From: Bacteroidales bacterium UBA6445
Lineage (GTDB): Bacteria; Bacteroidota; Bacteroidia; Bacteroidales; UBA932
Length of the DNA stretch: 61,937 nt
Direction of reading: 5' to 3'
Assembly: GCA_002439585.1 (NCBI GenBank)
Contig: DJOF01000016.1
Coordinates: 1 to 61,937 of the forward strand
Shown: positions 27,001 to 34,871 of the stretch, one piece after another
Layout: every line of letters starts with the position of its first letter
How positions within the stretch are numbered: position 1 is the first letter of the stretch
Notes under the pieces: model-generated
What the model saw: the letters and a program-made list of their open reading frames with translations, nothing else
What the model was told of the DNA's origin: nothing
The model's database searches: none
Translations under genes and position numbers: made by a program

Positions 27001-27302
27001 GCCTTCTGGGATAATTTATTACGAAGCCTTATTTCGAAGTCTGTACCATAAAGGCTGCGTTCACGATTGAGTTTAGGTATGAAGAACTCCCTTTTTTCCT
27101 TGGCGCTACATTCACTTACAAATGTCGGAGAAGTAAAGATGAACCTTAGCTGCTCTACCTTTTCAAGTTCTTCTTTGAGAGCCTCATAGGCATAGATGGA
27201 GAACGATGCGGCCGCAATACTTATGCGACCTCCATCGGATATCCGTTCTTTAAGATCATCTACAACTCTCTCACTTATATTGTTTATCAACTTCAAACTC
27301 AT
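24045..27302 (-). CDS. SNF2-family helicase with degenerate N-terminal PLD-like domain
   Basis: A 1085 aa first gene of the operon. The N-terminal ~170 residues resemble a phospholipase-D-like domain (RISIAAASFSIYAYEALKEEL...; FLHLSGESDTVYVPFNDFT), but no intact HxK(x4)D is visible, so it is probably a non-catalytic DNA-contact fold. The SNF2 motor follows: Walker A DSVGLGKT (Lys at about 278), DESH Walker B (VIDESHNFRN), SATP motif III, and motif VI QRFGRIDRIG at about 822-831. The C-terminal ~200 residues are unassigned. It is a double-stranded DNA translocase. Unlike DISARM DrmD loci there is no DUF1998 neighbour. Confidence 0.85.
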   Translation of the reverse strand: MSLKLINNISERVVDDLKERISDGGRISIAAASFSIYAYEALKEELEKVEQLRFIFTSPTFVSECSAKEKREFFIPKLNRERSLYGTDFEIRLRNKLSQKAIAKECADWIRRKAEFKSNSSDEQMGGFLHLSGESDTVYVPFNDFTTSQLGCVRGNEVYSMVNVLPSPASDSYLSIFNSLWDNDDKFSDVTEKVLDYIDTVYQENAPEYIYFITLYNIFREFLEDISEDVLPNERTGFKNSLIWNKLYNFQKDAALAIINKLEKYNGCILADSVGLGKTFTALAVIKYYENKNKSVLVLCPKKLNGNWQNYRANYKNNPIAGDRLRYDILFHTDLSREHGESNGLDLANVNWGNYDLIVIDESHNFRNGGNIDEVEDFPETETPPRKENRYQRLMNKVIRPGVKTKVLMLSATPVNNRFNDLKNQLQLAYEGKSQIINDALGLGKGIDDIFRAAQTAYNRWAKLPIEGRTTEQLLSDLSFDFFQVLDAVTIARSRSHIMKYYDTKDIGKFPERLTPISRRPALTDLDSAINFKDIAESLNSLNLSYYTPSLYLLESAKDDYSIDYEGEGLSIDGREKGLRNLMAANLLKRLESSVNSFRLTLARIREGIGNVLSAIDEYGLRKSASVVRIPDIGLEGLELEDDIVINKKTSIRLADMDYISWRRDLEADKTQLDLLLFMLKDITPEHDSKLQMLIEDIRHKFEHPINDNNHKILIFTAFADTAEYLYENLSVRIKERLGLNTAIVTGNSDGKCTIKNFTPGFNNILTFFSPKSKDRDTLFPDAKEDIDILIATDCISEGQNLQDCDYLINYDIHWNPVRIIQRFGRIDRIGSTNDCIQLVNYWPDMELDDYIKLKGRVESRMKATILTAAGTGNPLSAGEEADLQYRLGQLKRLQEEVVDIEDMDTGINIMDLGLNEFRMDLLSYVKEHPDIEHAPFGLEAVAQSSEHARPGVIFILKNRNNAVNIGKKNLLHPFYMVYLADDGQVLCDYLHPKNLLDTMRHLCKGKTEYDRDLCAEVNRETDDGKRMERYSALLHTAVKSIAEVKEESDIMSLFSEGETTALLDDIKGLDDFELISFLIIREKK

Positions 27303-27323
27303 GCCGTTTTATGCTTGCCCTCA

Positions 27324-27331
27324 CAAATATA
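27324..27331 (-). promoter_or_regulatory. -7 box of the defence-type operon
   Basis: Minus-strand TATATTTG, an exact TAnnTTTG match identical to the box before cysD, lies 21 nt upstream of the SNF2 helicase ATG. No other candidate promoter is visible before the four downstream genes, which are packed with gaps of at most 11-12 nt. Confidence 0.5.
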
Positions 27332-27410
27332 CGCATTCTTACAACTTACCATATCGGAGATGAAATGGATAGTCTGTTTCACTTTTGAAAGAGCTGAGAT
27401 TTGACAATGA

Positions 27411-27627
27411 CTATCCATTGTCTGAAGGTTCAATAACCAAGGAATAGTTTGTGCTTCGACCACCTTCATCATTTTTCTTTAGTATCCCCTTATTTACAAG
27501 ATCCCGAATATCGTTGAGAGCCGTGTCTGTCGAACATTTCCCTATTTTCGCCCATTTGCCGGAAGTTAATTTGCCAAGAAATCCATCGAACTGCATATTG
27601 ATAATCTTACGCTGGCGTTCATTGATC
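27411..27627 (-). pseudogene. C-terminal remnant of a Fic-family protein
   Basis: The minus-strand frame reads INERQRKIINMQFDGFLGKL, then TSGKWAKIGKCSTDTALNDI, then RDLVNKGILKKNDEGGRSTN. This matches the C-terminal winged-helix tail of Fic (AMP-transferase) proteins, where KWAKI-KCSxDTAL-DI-DLV-KGIL and GGRST-Y are hallmarks. A stop lies just upstream in frame, and the catalytic HPFxxGNGR core is absent. Only about 70 of an expected ~330 codons remain. It lies directly upstream of the restriction operon on the same strand. Confidence 0.7.
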
Positions 27628-27662
27628 TTAATGCACTCTTATTTCAAAGAAGATTTACCGTT

Positions 27663-27740
27663 TCATTGTATAGTAATTGGGTAGTTTAAGCCTTCTATTT
27701 GATGAATCTTACCTATCAGTTCTTGTTTATTTATGCTCAT
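27663..27740 (-). pseudogene. Possible N-terminal remnant of a DNA methylase
   Basis: A 25-codon stretch beginning at ATG 27740 reads MSINKQELIGKIHQIEGL and then runs into a stop. The M-NK-ELI-KI--IEGL pattern is how one subfamily of type III-like site-specific methylases begins, usually continuing with a KKYGLVWE segment that is missing here. Together with the Fic tail it suggests an older, deleted module. The upstream 27741-28035 contains only short frames with no recognisable product. Confidence 0.25.
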
Positions 27741-28035
27741 CGCCAAACTCTTACATGGTTTTAAAATCACAGGATGCACACAATATCGCCATGATGTCAC
27801 ATCTGAAATCAATCTGAAAAAGGTGTCCTTGCTATCTGGTACAAATATAGCAAATAACCCTGTCTGTTCAAACATAAGTCTATGGAAATGAAAAACTTGT
27901 CAAGCAAATGTGTACTCAGTCAGGCAGTTTGACCAAGATGTCAAGAAGAAAATCACGTACTTCAATTAATGGTAGACGGTCTTCCTGGATTAAAAAAGTG
28001 TTGTAATGTTGCACTTCTATCTTGAATCTTTTCAT

Positions 28036-28043
28036 TAAATTTG
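28036..28043 (+). promoter_or_regulatory. -7 box upstream of gyrA
   Basis: TAAATTTG fits TAnnTTTG and gives a leader of about 125 nt. The leader contains a perfect small hairpin, ACGGCT-ATA-AGCCGT at 28073-28087. The -33 element is not obvious. Confidence 0.45.
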
Positions 28044-28176
28044 TATGTTTATACACCCTTGCATTAAAAGAAACGGCTATAAGCCGTGATGAGGACTTCT
28101 TGGGTCGCGAGAATGCTGCAATGTCAGATCTCGGAGAGGTCGGGAGTTTTTGCAAGGCTTCAAATTTTGATAGAAA

Positions 28177-30756
28177 ATGGATATTACAGGGGATAACAGG
28201 CCAGATATCGGAGAGGTCTCAGGGCCAAAGGGCATTATAGAAGAAGTCAATATTGACCAGGAGATGCGCTCTGCGTACATCGACTATGCGATGTCGGTGA
28301 TTGTGTCGAGGGCGCTTCCTGACGCACGGGACGGTCTGAAACCGGTACAGAGGCGTATCCTGTTCGGTATGGATGCCATGTCACTTGACTATTCCGGACC
28401 TACGAAGAAGTGTGCCAGGATAGTCGGAGACGTGATGGGTAAATTGCATCCGCATGGTGATTCCAGCGTTTATGATGCCTTGGCCAGGCTTGCCCAGAAA
28501 TGGAATCAGAGATATCCCCTTGTTTTCGGACAGGGTAACTTCGGATCCATGGATGGTGACCCAGTGGCAGCCATGCGATATACAGAGGCTAAGTTCGAGA
28601 AGATCACGCCTGAGGTTCTTGCTGACTTGGACAAGGATACTGTCGATATGCAGCCCAACTTCGATGATTCTCAGGAAGAGCCTACAGTACTCCCCACCAA
28701 AATTCCCCTTATCCTGCTCAATGGCTCAGCCGGTATAGCAGTCGGAATGGCTACAAATATGGCTCCACATAACTTGGGAGAGTGCTGCGATGCCATCTGT
28801 GCCTATATCGATGACCCGGATATCACTACAGACGGTCTGATGAGGTACATCAAAGGACCGGATTTCCCTACAGGCGGTATTATTCAAGGAGTCCAGGGCA
28901 TAAGGGACGCATACGAGACAGGACATGGAAGGGTAGTCATCAGAGCAAAGACAGAGATTGAAGTCGATGACAAAGGCCGCGAGACCATAGTTGTGACCGA
29001 GATCCCGTATATGGTCAACAAGAAGGAGATGCTTGAGAAGATCGGTCAGATGGTCGAAGACAAGAAGATCGAAGGAATCAGGTATATGAATGACGAGACC
29101 TCCCGTGAGGGTGTCCGCGTCATTTTCGAGGTTAAGCAGGGCGCCAATTCCAATGTCGTGCTCAACACCCTTTTTAAGTACACAGCTCTTCAGTCAAGTT
29201 TTGCAATCAATAATGTAGCCCTTGTAGGCGGCAGACCGAGGACATTGTCACTTAAGGACATCATACGGGTATTCGTAGATTTTCGCCACGAGGTGATTGT
29301 CCGCAGGACCAAATTCGATCTTGACAAGGCCCTCAAGAGAGTACATATCCTTGAAGGTCTCCTTAAGGCTCTCGACTTTATTGACCAGATCATCGCCATG
29401 ATAAGGGCCTCCAAGACCGTAGCTGAAGCAAAGGCATCCCTCATGGAGGCGTTCGCGTTCTCCGATGCCCAGGCAACTGCAATCGTTGAGATGAGGCTTC
29501 GTCAGTTGACAGGACTCGAGAGAGAGAAGATTCAGGCCGAGTACGATGACCTTGAGAAGTTCATTGCTTATTGCAACGACGTACTCGCCAACCCTGCCAA
29601 GCAGATGGAGATTATCAAGAACGAGACAATTGAAGTCAAAGAGAAATATGCTGATCCGAGACGCTCTGAGATTGTCCTCTCAGCAGATGAGTTCAACCCC
29701 GAGGACTTCTATGCCGATGACGATGAGGTCATAACCATATCCCATTACGGATACATCAAGCGTACACCTCTTACCGAATACAGGACTCAGAATAGGGGAG
29801 GGGTCGGCATCAAGGGGACATCCACAAGAGACGCAGACTTCATTGAGCACCTGTATGTGGCCAATATGCACAGCACTATGCTTTTCTTTACCGAAAGCGG
29901 CAAATGCTTCTGGCTCAAAGTGTACGAGATCCCGGAAGGCTCCCGTTCGTCCAAAGGCAGAGCCATACAGAATGTCCTCAGCATCCCGGATGACAAGATA
30001 AAGGCCATCATCAATGTGCCTACACTCAATGACAGTGAATATATCAACTCTCACTATATAATCCTCTGTACGAAGCAGGGAATTATTAAGAAAACTTCTC
30101 TGGAAGCATATTCCCGCCCAAGGGCAAAGGGTGTAAATGCTGTGAATGTAAGGGAGGGAGACGAACTCATCGAGGCTATAATGACAGACGGAAAGTCTGA
30201 AGTCCTCCTTGCAAGCCGAAAAGGAAGGTGTGTCCGCTTCGATGAATCAGACGCAAGGCCTCTCGGAAGGACGGCTACAGGTGTTCGTGGCATCAACCTT
30301 GATGAAGGAGACGAGACGATAGGCATGGTATGCTACGAACCTCTTAATGAGGATGCATCGTCACATACCCTCCTTGTGATTGGAGCCAAGGGGCTCGGCA
30401 AGAGGACCGACTTTGAGGAGTATCGCAAGACGAGCCGAGGCAGCAAGGGTGTCCGCACTATGAACATAACGGACAAGACCGGTGAGTTGGTAGCCATGAA
30501 GAATGTGACTGAAGAAAATGACCTGCTGATCATAACCCAGAGCGGACTGACTATCAGGATGGCAGTCACGGACATCAAGCAGGCAGGGCGTAATACTCAG
30601 GGCGTCAAGCTTATTAATATAAGAGACAATGACTCTATTGCGTCAGTATCGGTAGTCGCCCATAGTGATGATGATAGTGCAGGGGAAGTTGATGCTACGC
30701 AGGTTGCAGAAGGCGCATCTTCTCAGAAGGATAGTGTAATCGGCCCTGAGGAGTAG
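28177..30756 (+). CDS. gyrA: DNA gyrase subunit A
   Basis: An 859 aa type II topoisomerase subunit that cuts and rejoins DNA during ATP-driven negative supercoiling. The catalytic Tyr is Y135 in VAAMRYTEA. The quinolone-determining region reads HPHGDSSVYDAL, keeping the Ser and Asp equivalent to E. coli S83 and D87, so no classic resistance substitution is visible. A GyrA-box-like QNRGGVG opens the C-terminal beta-pinwheel domain, which distinguishes it from ParC. The ATG at 28177 adds a short non-conserved N-terminal extension (MDITGDNRPDIGEVSG) before the conserved core. A TPR gene follows on the same strand. Confidence 0.95.
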   Translation: MDITGDNRPDIGEVSGPKGIIEEVNIDQEMRSAYIDYAMSVIVSRALPDARDGLKPVQRRILFGMDAMSLDYSGPTKKCARIVGDVMGKLHPHGDSSVYDALARLAQKWNQRYPLVFGQGNFGSMDGDPVAAMRYTEAKFEKITPEVLADLDKDTVDMQPNFDDSQEEPTVLPTKIPLILLNGSAGIAVGMATNMAPHNLGECCDAICAYIDDPDITTDGLMRYIKGPDFPTGGIIQGVQGIRDAYETGHGRVVIRAKTEIEVDDKGRETIVVTEIPYMVNKKEMLEKIGQMVEDKKIEGIRYMNDETSREGVRVIFEVKQGANSNVVLNTLFKYTALQSSFAINNVALVGGRPRTLSLKDIIRVFVDFRHEVIVRRTKFDLDKALKRVHILEGLLKALDFIDQIIAMIRASKTVAEAKASLMEAFAFSDAQATAIVEMRLRQLTGLEREKIQAEYDDLEKFIAYCNDVLANPAKQMEIIKNETIEVKEKYADPRRSEIVLSADEFNPEDFYADDDEVITISHYGYIKRTPLTEYRTQNRGGVGIKGTSTRDADFIEHLYVANMHSTMLFFTESGKCFWLKVYEIPEGSRSSKGRAIQNVLSIPDDKIKAIINVPTLNDSEYINSHYIILCTKQGIIKKTSLEAYSRPRAKGVNAVNVREGDELIEAIMTDGKSEVLLASRKGRCVRFDESDARPLGRTATGVRGINLDEGDETIGMVCYEPLNEDASSHTLLVIGAKGLGKRTDFEEYRKTSRGSKGVRTMNITDKTGELVAMKNVTEENDLLIITQSGLTIRMAVTDIKQAGRNTQGVKLINIRDNDSIASVSVVAHSDDDSAGEVDATQVAEGASSQKDSVIGPEE

Positions 30757-30887
30757 AGAGCCTATGACGCAGAGAGATAGTTATAACGCAGCCGCACTTA
30801 AGGACCAACGAACGAAAATACTGTTGAATAATACAGTCCAGATTTGCCCCAAATGATTAATGATAATTATTTTTTAATAATACTGAT

Positions 30888-32198
30888 ATGAAGAAAATCC
30901 TTCTTGCATTGGCGGTCTTCGCCTCTTTACAGGCAGCTGATGCGCAAGTTAAATCTGCTGACGCAAAGAAAGCCGTAGAAGCGGCCGAAGAAGCGGCAGC
31001 CAATCCTAAGAAAGCGACAAAAGTCGCTACATGGCTAAAGCTTGGCGAAGAGTATGTCAAGGCTTTCGATGCGCCTACAGGCAATATATGGCTTGGTGCA
31101 AGCATGCAGGAGCTCACCTTGGTAATGGGTGGCGAGAAACCTGTTTCCACAGAGTCAGTCAATCTGGGCGGAGAGCCTATGATGAAGGAGGTATATGCCG
31201 ACAAGAACTTGTATTTCAACCAGAACGGCCAGCTTGCAGTCATTGAGGTGACCAAGCCTGTATTTACCGATATCGATCCTCTTGCAAAGGCTGTTGAAGC
31301 ATATGGCAAGGCATTCGAGCTTGATGTCAAGAAAGCCAAGTCCAAGGATATAGCGGCTGCATATGAGGCAATAGGTCAGAAATATACCAACGAAGCCTAT
31401 ACGAAGTATACTTTCGGCGATCCTGCTAAGGCAAGCGAACTCTTCGAGAAAGCAGTTAATGTGGAGGCTCTTGCTCCTCTCTCCAAGCTAGATACAAGTG
31501 CAGTGTACAACGCTGGTTTCACAGCATGGCAGGCTAATGACTTTGCCCGCGCCAAAGATTTTTTCAAGAAATGCTATGACGCCGGATATTATTATGAGGG
31601 CGGTGAGGTTTTCGCCAAACTTGCAGAAGTTGACGCTCCCAATGCAAAAGGTTATCTTGAGGAAGGTTTCACAAAGTTCCCTGAGAGCCAGAGCATACTT
31701 ATTGGTCTAATTAACTATTATCTCAAGAACAATGAGGATCCGGACAAGCTCTTTGAACTTCTTGACAAGGCAAAGGCAAACGAGCCTAACAATGCCTCGC
31801 TTTATTATGTAGAAGGGAATATTCGCTCTCAGCTCGGTGATATTGATGGGGCTGTCAAGGCATATAGGAAATGTGCTGAGATCAATCCTGAGTACGAATA
31901 CGGTTATATAGGAGAAGGTACTATGTACTACAACAAGGCTATCGAAGTCCAGACAAAAGCACAGGAAGAGCTTGACGATGCGAAGTACATGCTTCTTGTC
32001 AAGGAGTTTGAAGATGACCTTAAGGCTTGCATAGCTCCTTTTGAGAAAGCATTTGCTGTTACAAAGGACAATTCTATAAAGGTAGGCGTAGCAGAGTATC
32101 TTAAGAACGCGTACTATCGTTTCCGTGAGGAAAGTCCTGAATATCAGGCCGGTTACGATAAGTATTCCAAGATCTCTTCAACCGGAAGCGTAGAATAA
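30888..32198 (+). CDS. Exported TPR-repeat protein
   Basis: A 436 aa protein with a cleavable signal peptide (MKKILLALAVFASLQAADAQ), an Ala/Lys-rich helical start, and tetratricopeptide repeats through the second half (SAVYNAGFTAWQANDFARAKDFFKKCYDAGY; ASLYYVEGNIRSQLGDIDGAVKAYRKCAEINPEYE). Probably periplasmic or envelope scaffolding. It follows gyrA with a 131-nt gap and ends at a clear intrinsic terminator. Partner and function unknown. Confidence 0.8.
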   Translation: MKKILLALAVFASLQAADAQVKSADAKKAVEAAEEAAANPKKATKVATWLKLGEEYVKAFDAPTGNIWLGASMQELTLVMGGEKPVSTESVNLGGEPMMKEVYADKNLYFNQNGQLAVIEVTKPVFTDIDPLAKAVEAYGKAFELDVKKAKSKDIAAAYEAIGQKYTNEAYTKYTFGDPAKASELFEKAVNVEALAPLSKLDTSAVYNAGFTAWQANDFARAKDFFKKCYDAGYYYEGGEVFAKLAEVDAPNAKGYLEEGFTKFPESQSILIGLINYYLKNNEDPDKLFELLDKAKANEPNNASLYYVEGNIRSQLGDIDGAVKAYRKCAEINPEYEYGYIGEGTMYYNKAIEVQTKAQEELDDAKYMLLVKEFEDDLKACIAPFEKAFAVTKDNSIKVGVAEYLKNAYYRFREESPEYQAGYDKYSKISSTGSVE

Positions 32199-32234
32199 TC
32201 ATCAGTACTTGAGCATTTGCTCAGCTGTAGTTAC

Positions 32235-32270
32235 AAGGCGGGTGTCCCAAACGGGGCTTCCGCCTTTTCT
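32235..32270 (+). terminator. Intrinsic terminator after the TPR gene
   Basis: The stem AAGGCGG (32235-32241) pairs with CCGCCTT (32260-32266), extended internally by CCC/GGG, and is followed by a short T-rich run. A second small hairpin, TGAGC-ATTT-GCTCA, precedes it at 32210-32223. Confidence 0.75.
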
Positions 32271-32324
32271 TATGTTCTCGGAGCCACAGTTGGAGTATCT
32301 GCTCTTGTCGGCGTGTTTCTTGAC

Positions 32325-32370
32325 GAAGACTTCTTGCTTTCTAATCTGAAGACTTCTTGCTTTCTAATCT
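32325..32370. repeat. 23-bp perfect tandem duplication
   Basis: Two adjacent identical copies (32325-32347 and 32348-32370), each beginning GAAGACTTCTTGC and ending TTTCTAATCT. They lie in the convergent gap between the TPR gene terminator and comEC. No coding role is seen. Confidence 0.8.
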
Positions 32371-32442
32371 AAAGAAACTTATGTGTTCATGTGGTTTCCC
32401 TGTAGTGATGTCGCAATATGCTGTCCGTATCCCTTAATGCAG

Positions 32443-33555
32443 TTATAGAGAGGCTATAGTCTCCATGCTGTATAGCAGGGCTGTGGCAGTCCATTCGGTT
32501 ATGCGCACAAGGAAGTCGGGACAGATGCCGGCTGCTTCTAGCCCAGTGCAGGTTACTGCCAATGGTATCAGTATGCTCACGAGCGGCAGGGAGATCATGT
32601 TGGTAATCATGAAATATACAGGGAAAGTACCGAAATAGATCCAGACTGCAGGAGCAGTGAAGACTTGGCAGGAAATGCTCATAGCCGTGATGTCCCAGAT
32701 TTTACGAGATATGGAGAATCCGGCACCCGGATACCATCTTTTCAGTGCTGGGAACAGATAAATGATCCCTCCCATGGCAAAGTATGACAATTGGAATCCG
32801 ACCTCTCCAATCGAGGTGGGGGAAAGCGACAGTTGTATTAGGAGCGACAGACCGAGTACTCTTGCCGGTCGGACGCTTCTGCCACTCATCCGGGCAGCTT
32901 CGTATAATGCAATGAAGATAAATGCTCGCACTATTGACGCTGAAGCACCCGTTGCAATGCAGTAGAAGAGGCTACAGAATATGATGCAGAGGCTTCTCGC
33001 GCATTTCCCAACCGGACTTTTACCGAGAAGTCCGAAAATGATACTCAACATCATGTAAATGATACCCAGATGCATCCCGGAAAGTGCAAGAATATGCGAT
33101 GCCCCGCTTTCCCTAAATGCAGATATACTCTGGCGGGAGAGTCCGATTTTGTCTCCAGTTATCAGGGCGGTTACAAGCCCGTAAGTATCCGGGGACTTGA
33201 AAGAGAGTCTCGCTATACAATCTTTCATACCTAAGGCAAATGATTCAGCGACCTGCTTGACAGGTCCGACTGAAGTGTCGCTCCCGATACTGGCTAAAAT
33301 TGATGTCTCGGCACCGAGCATGCCTATAAGAAAATAAATGCCAGATAAGACGGCTTGTCCGGGAATTGTGCCTCTTCTGATCCGTACCATGCAGACGGAT
33401 ATGCACGCCATAACCGTGATCATGGTTATCATTGGAATCATGTAAAGGCTTATGCTTGCCGCGTTAGAAGAAGCACTTTGCATGCATAAGATGCCAGTTG
33501 CAGTCCCTGCGGCGAAGGCAGCGGGCATAGCTGCTATTTCTCTCTCTGCGGTCAT
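32443..33555 (-). CDS. comEC: ComEC/Rec2-type DNA-uptake channel, short form
   Basis: A 370 aa polytopic membrane protein with the ComEC/Rec2 competence domain (ASHILALSGMHLGIIYM; QLSLSPTSIGEVGFQLSY). Full-length ComEC proteins are about 700 aa, with an N-terminal OB-like domain and a C-terminal metallo-beta-lactamase domain; both are missing here. There is no adjacent frame that would supply them, so this is either a natural short form or a truncation. In competent bacteria the domain forms the inner-membrane channel for single-stranded DNA. It is divergent from ackA. Confidence 0.82.
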   Translation of the reverse strand: MTAEREIAAMPAAFAAGTATGILCMQSASSNAASISLYMIPMITMITVMACISVCMVRIRRGTIPGQAVLSGIYFLIGMLGAETSILASIGSDTSVGPVKQVAESFALGMKDCIARLSFKSPDTYGLVTALITGDKIGLSRQSISAFRESGASHILALSGMHLGIIYMMLSIIFGLLGKSPVGKCARSLCIIFCSLFYCIATGASASIVRAFIFIALYEAARMSGRSVRPARVLGLSLLIQLSLSPTSIGEVGFQLSYFAMGGIIYLFPALKRWYPGAGFSISRKIWDITAMSISCQVFTAPAVWIYFGTFPVYFMITNMISLPLVSILIPLAVTCTGLEAAGICPDFLVRITEWTATALLYSMETIASL

Positions 33556-33572
33556 AGGTATAGTTTACAGGT

Positions 33573-33604
33573 TTTGCGAAAATAGTGATTTCTTTTTAAC
33601 TTTG
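33573..33604 (+). promoter_or_regulatory. Consensus Bacteroidetes promoter for ackA
   Basis: -33 box TTTG at 33573-33576, 20-nt spacer, -7 box TAACTTTG at 33597-33604, about 32 nt before the ackA ATG. This is one of the two best promoter matches in the window. Confidence 0.75.
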
Positions 33605-33636
33605 TCGCGGTTTTAACCCGATTTAATTTTATTCAA

Positions 33637-34857
33637 ATGATACTGCTTGTTATTAATTGTGGAAGTTCTTCCATCAAGTACCAACTGCTTGACATGAAGA
33701 GCGATGAGGTATATGACATCCTCGCAAAGGGGATAGTCGAGAAGATAGGCCTTGAGATGGGGTGTCTCCAGCATTCGCCTGTAGGCAAGCCCAAGGTTGT
33801 GAAAGAACTTCCCGTGCCTGATCACAAGGTAGGAATGCAACTTGTGCTTGAGGCTCTTACAGACAAGGATTTCGGTGTCTTGAAGTCTCTTGATGACATA
33901 GAGGCTGTCGGCCATAGAATAGTGCATGGAGGAGAGTATTTCTCGGGAAGTGCTCTCGTTGACGAGGACGTCTTGCGCAAGATAGAGATCTGCTGCGATT
34001 TTGCCCCTCTTCACAATCCTGCCCATCTGCTCGGTATCAGGGCTGTGCAGGCGGTTCTTCCGACTGTTCCGCAAGTAGTGACATTTGATACTGCTTTCCA
34101 TCAGACAATCCCGGACTATGCATACATGTACGGTCTTCCATACCGTTATTACTCTGACTACAAGGTGCGCAAATACGGTGCCCACGGCACGAGCCACCAG
34201 TACGTTGCAGAGAAAGGTGCTAAGTTGGCAGGTCTCGATATCAACAACTCAAAGATCATCACTTGCCATCTTGGTAACGGCAGCTCGATTACAGCTATTG
34301 TCAATGGCAAGTCTGTAGATACATCCATGGGCTTTACACCTCTTGACGGAGTTGTGATGGGTACACGCTGTGGCAGCATAGATCCTAATGTCGTTCCATA
34401 TATAATGAAGAAAGACAACCTCGATCCGGATGCAGTCACTGACTTGATGAACAAGAAGAGTGGCTTCCTTGGCATTTCAGGAGCGTCTTCTGACGCCAGG
34501 GATCTTGACGCCCTTGCCAATTCTGGAGATTACAAAGCCAAGCTTGCCCTTAAGATGCTTACGTATGGCATTATAAAGTATATAGGATCATACGTTGCAG
34601 TCATGAACGGTGTTGACTTGATAGTATTTACCGGAGGTATAGGTGAGCACAACAGCCGTCTCCGCCGCAGGGTATGCGAGAACTTCTCGTATCTCGGACT
34701 CAAGTTCGACTATGAAGCAAATGTTGCCTGGGGAGAAGACGCGATGATCTCGCTTCCTGACTCAAAAGTCAAGGTCGCCTTGATAGCTACAGATGAGGAG
34801 ATCGTCATAGCACGCGATACGATGCACATCGTATCCAATATAGTAGAAGATAATTAG
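33637..34857 (+). CDS. ackA: Acetate kinase
   Basis: A 406 aa ASKHA-fold kinase interconverting acetyl phosphate + ADP and acetate + ATP in fermentation. The N-terminal phosphate loop INCGSSSIKYQ is at residues 6-16. Further conserved segments are GHRIVHGGE, VTFDTAFHQT, HLGNGSSI and VFTGGIGEH. Length and motifs favour acetate over butyrate kinase. It is paired with a phosphate acyltransferase 14 nt downstream, giving a complete acyl-CoA-to-acid ATP-generating route. Confidence 0.93.
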   Translation: MILLVINCGSSSIKYQLLDMKSDEVYDILAKGIVEKIGLEMGCLQHSPVGKPKVVKELPVPDHKVGMQLVLEALTDKDFGVLKSLDDIEAVGHRIVHGGEYFSGSALVDEDVLRKIEICCDFAPLHNPAHLLGIRAVQAVLPTVPQVVTFDTAFHQTIPDYAYMYGLPYRYYSDYKVRKYGAHGTSHQYVAEKGAKLAGLDINNSKIITCHLGNGSSITAIVNGKSVDTSMGFTPLDGVVMGTRCGSIDPNVVPYIMKKDNLDPDAVTDLMNKKSGFLGISGASSDARDLDALANSGDYKAKLALKMLTYGIIKYIGSYVAVMNGVDLIVFTGGIGEHNSRLRRRVCENFSYLGLKFDYEANVAWGEDAMISLPDSKVKVALIATDEEIVIARDTMHIVSNIVEDN

Positions 34858-34871
34858 AACTCAATATAACA

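Noticed and set aside
24045..27302. DISARM-type system
   Set aside because: The SNF2/PLD protein recalls DrmD/DrmC components, but no DrmA helicase or DUF1998 DrmB is present; the neighbours are DUF4391 and a type III Mod/Res pair.
28382..28530. Quinolone-resistance substitution in gyrA
   Set aside because: The HPHGDSSVYDAL region keeps the Ser and Asp at the two classic positions.
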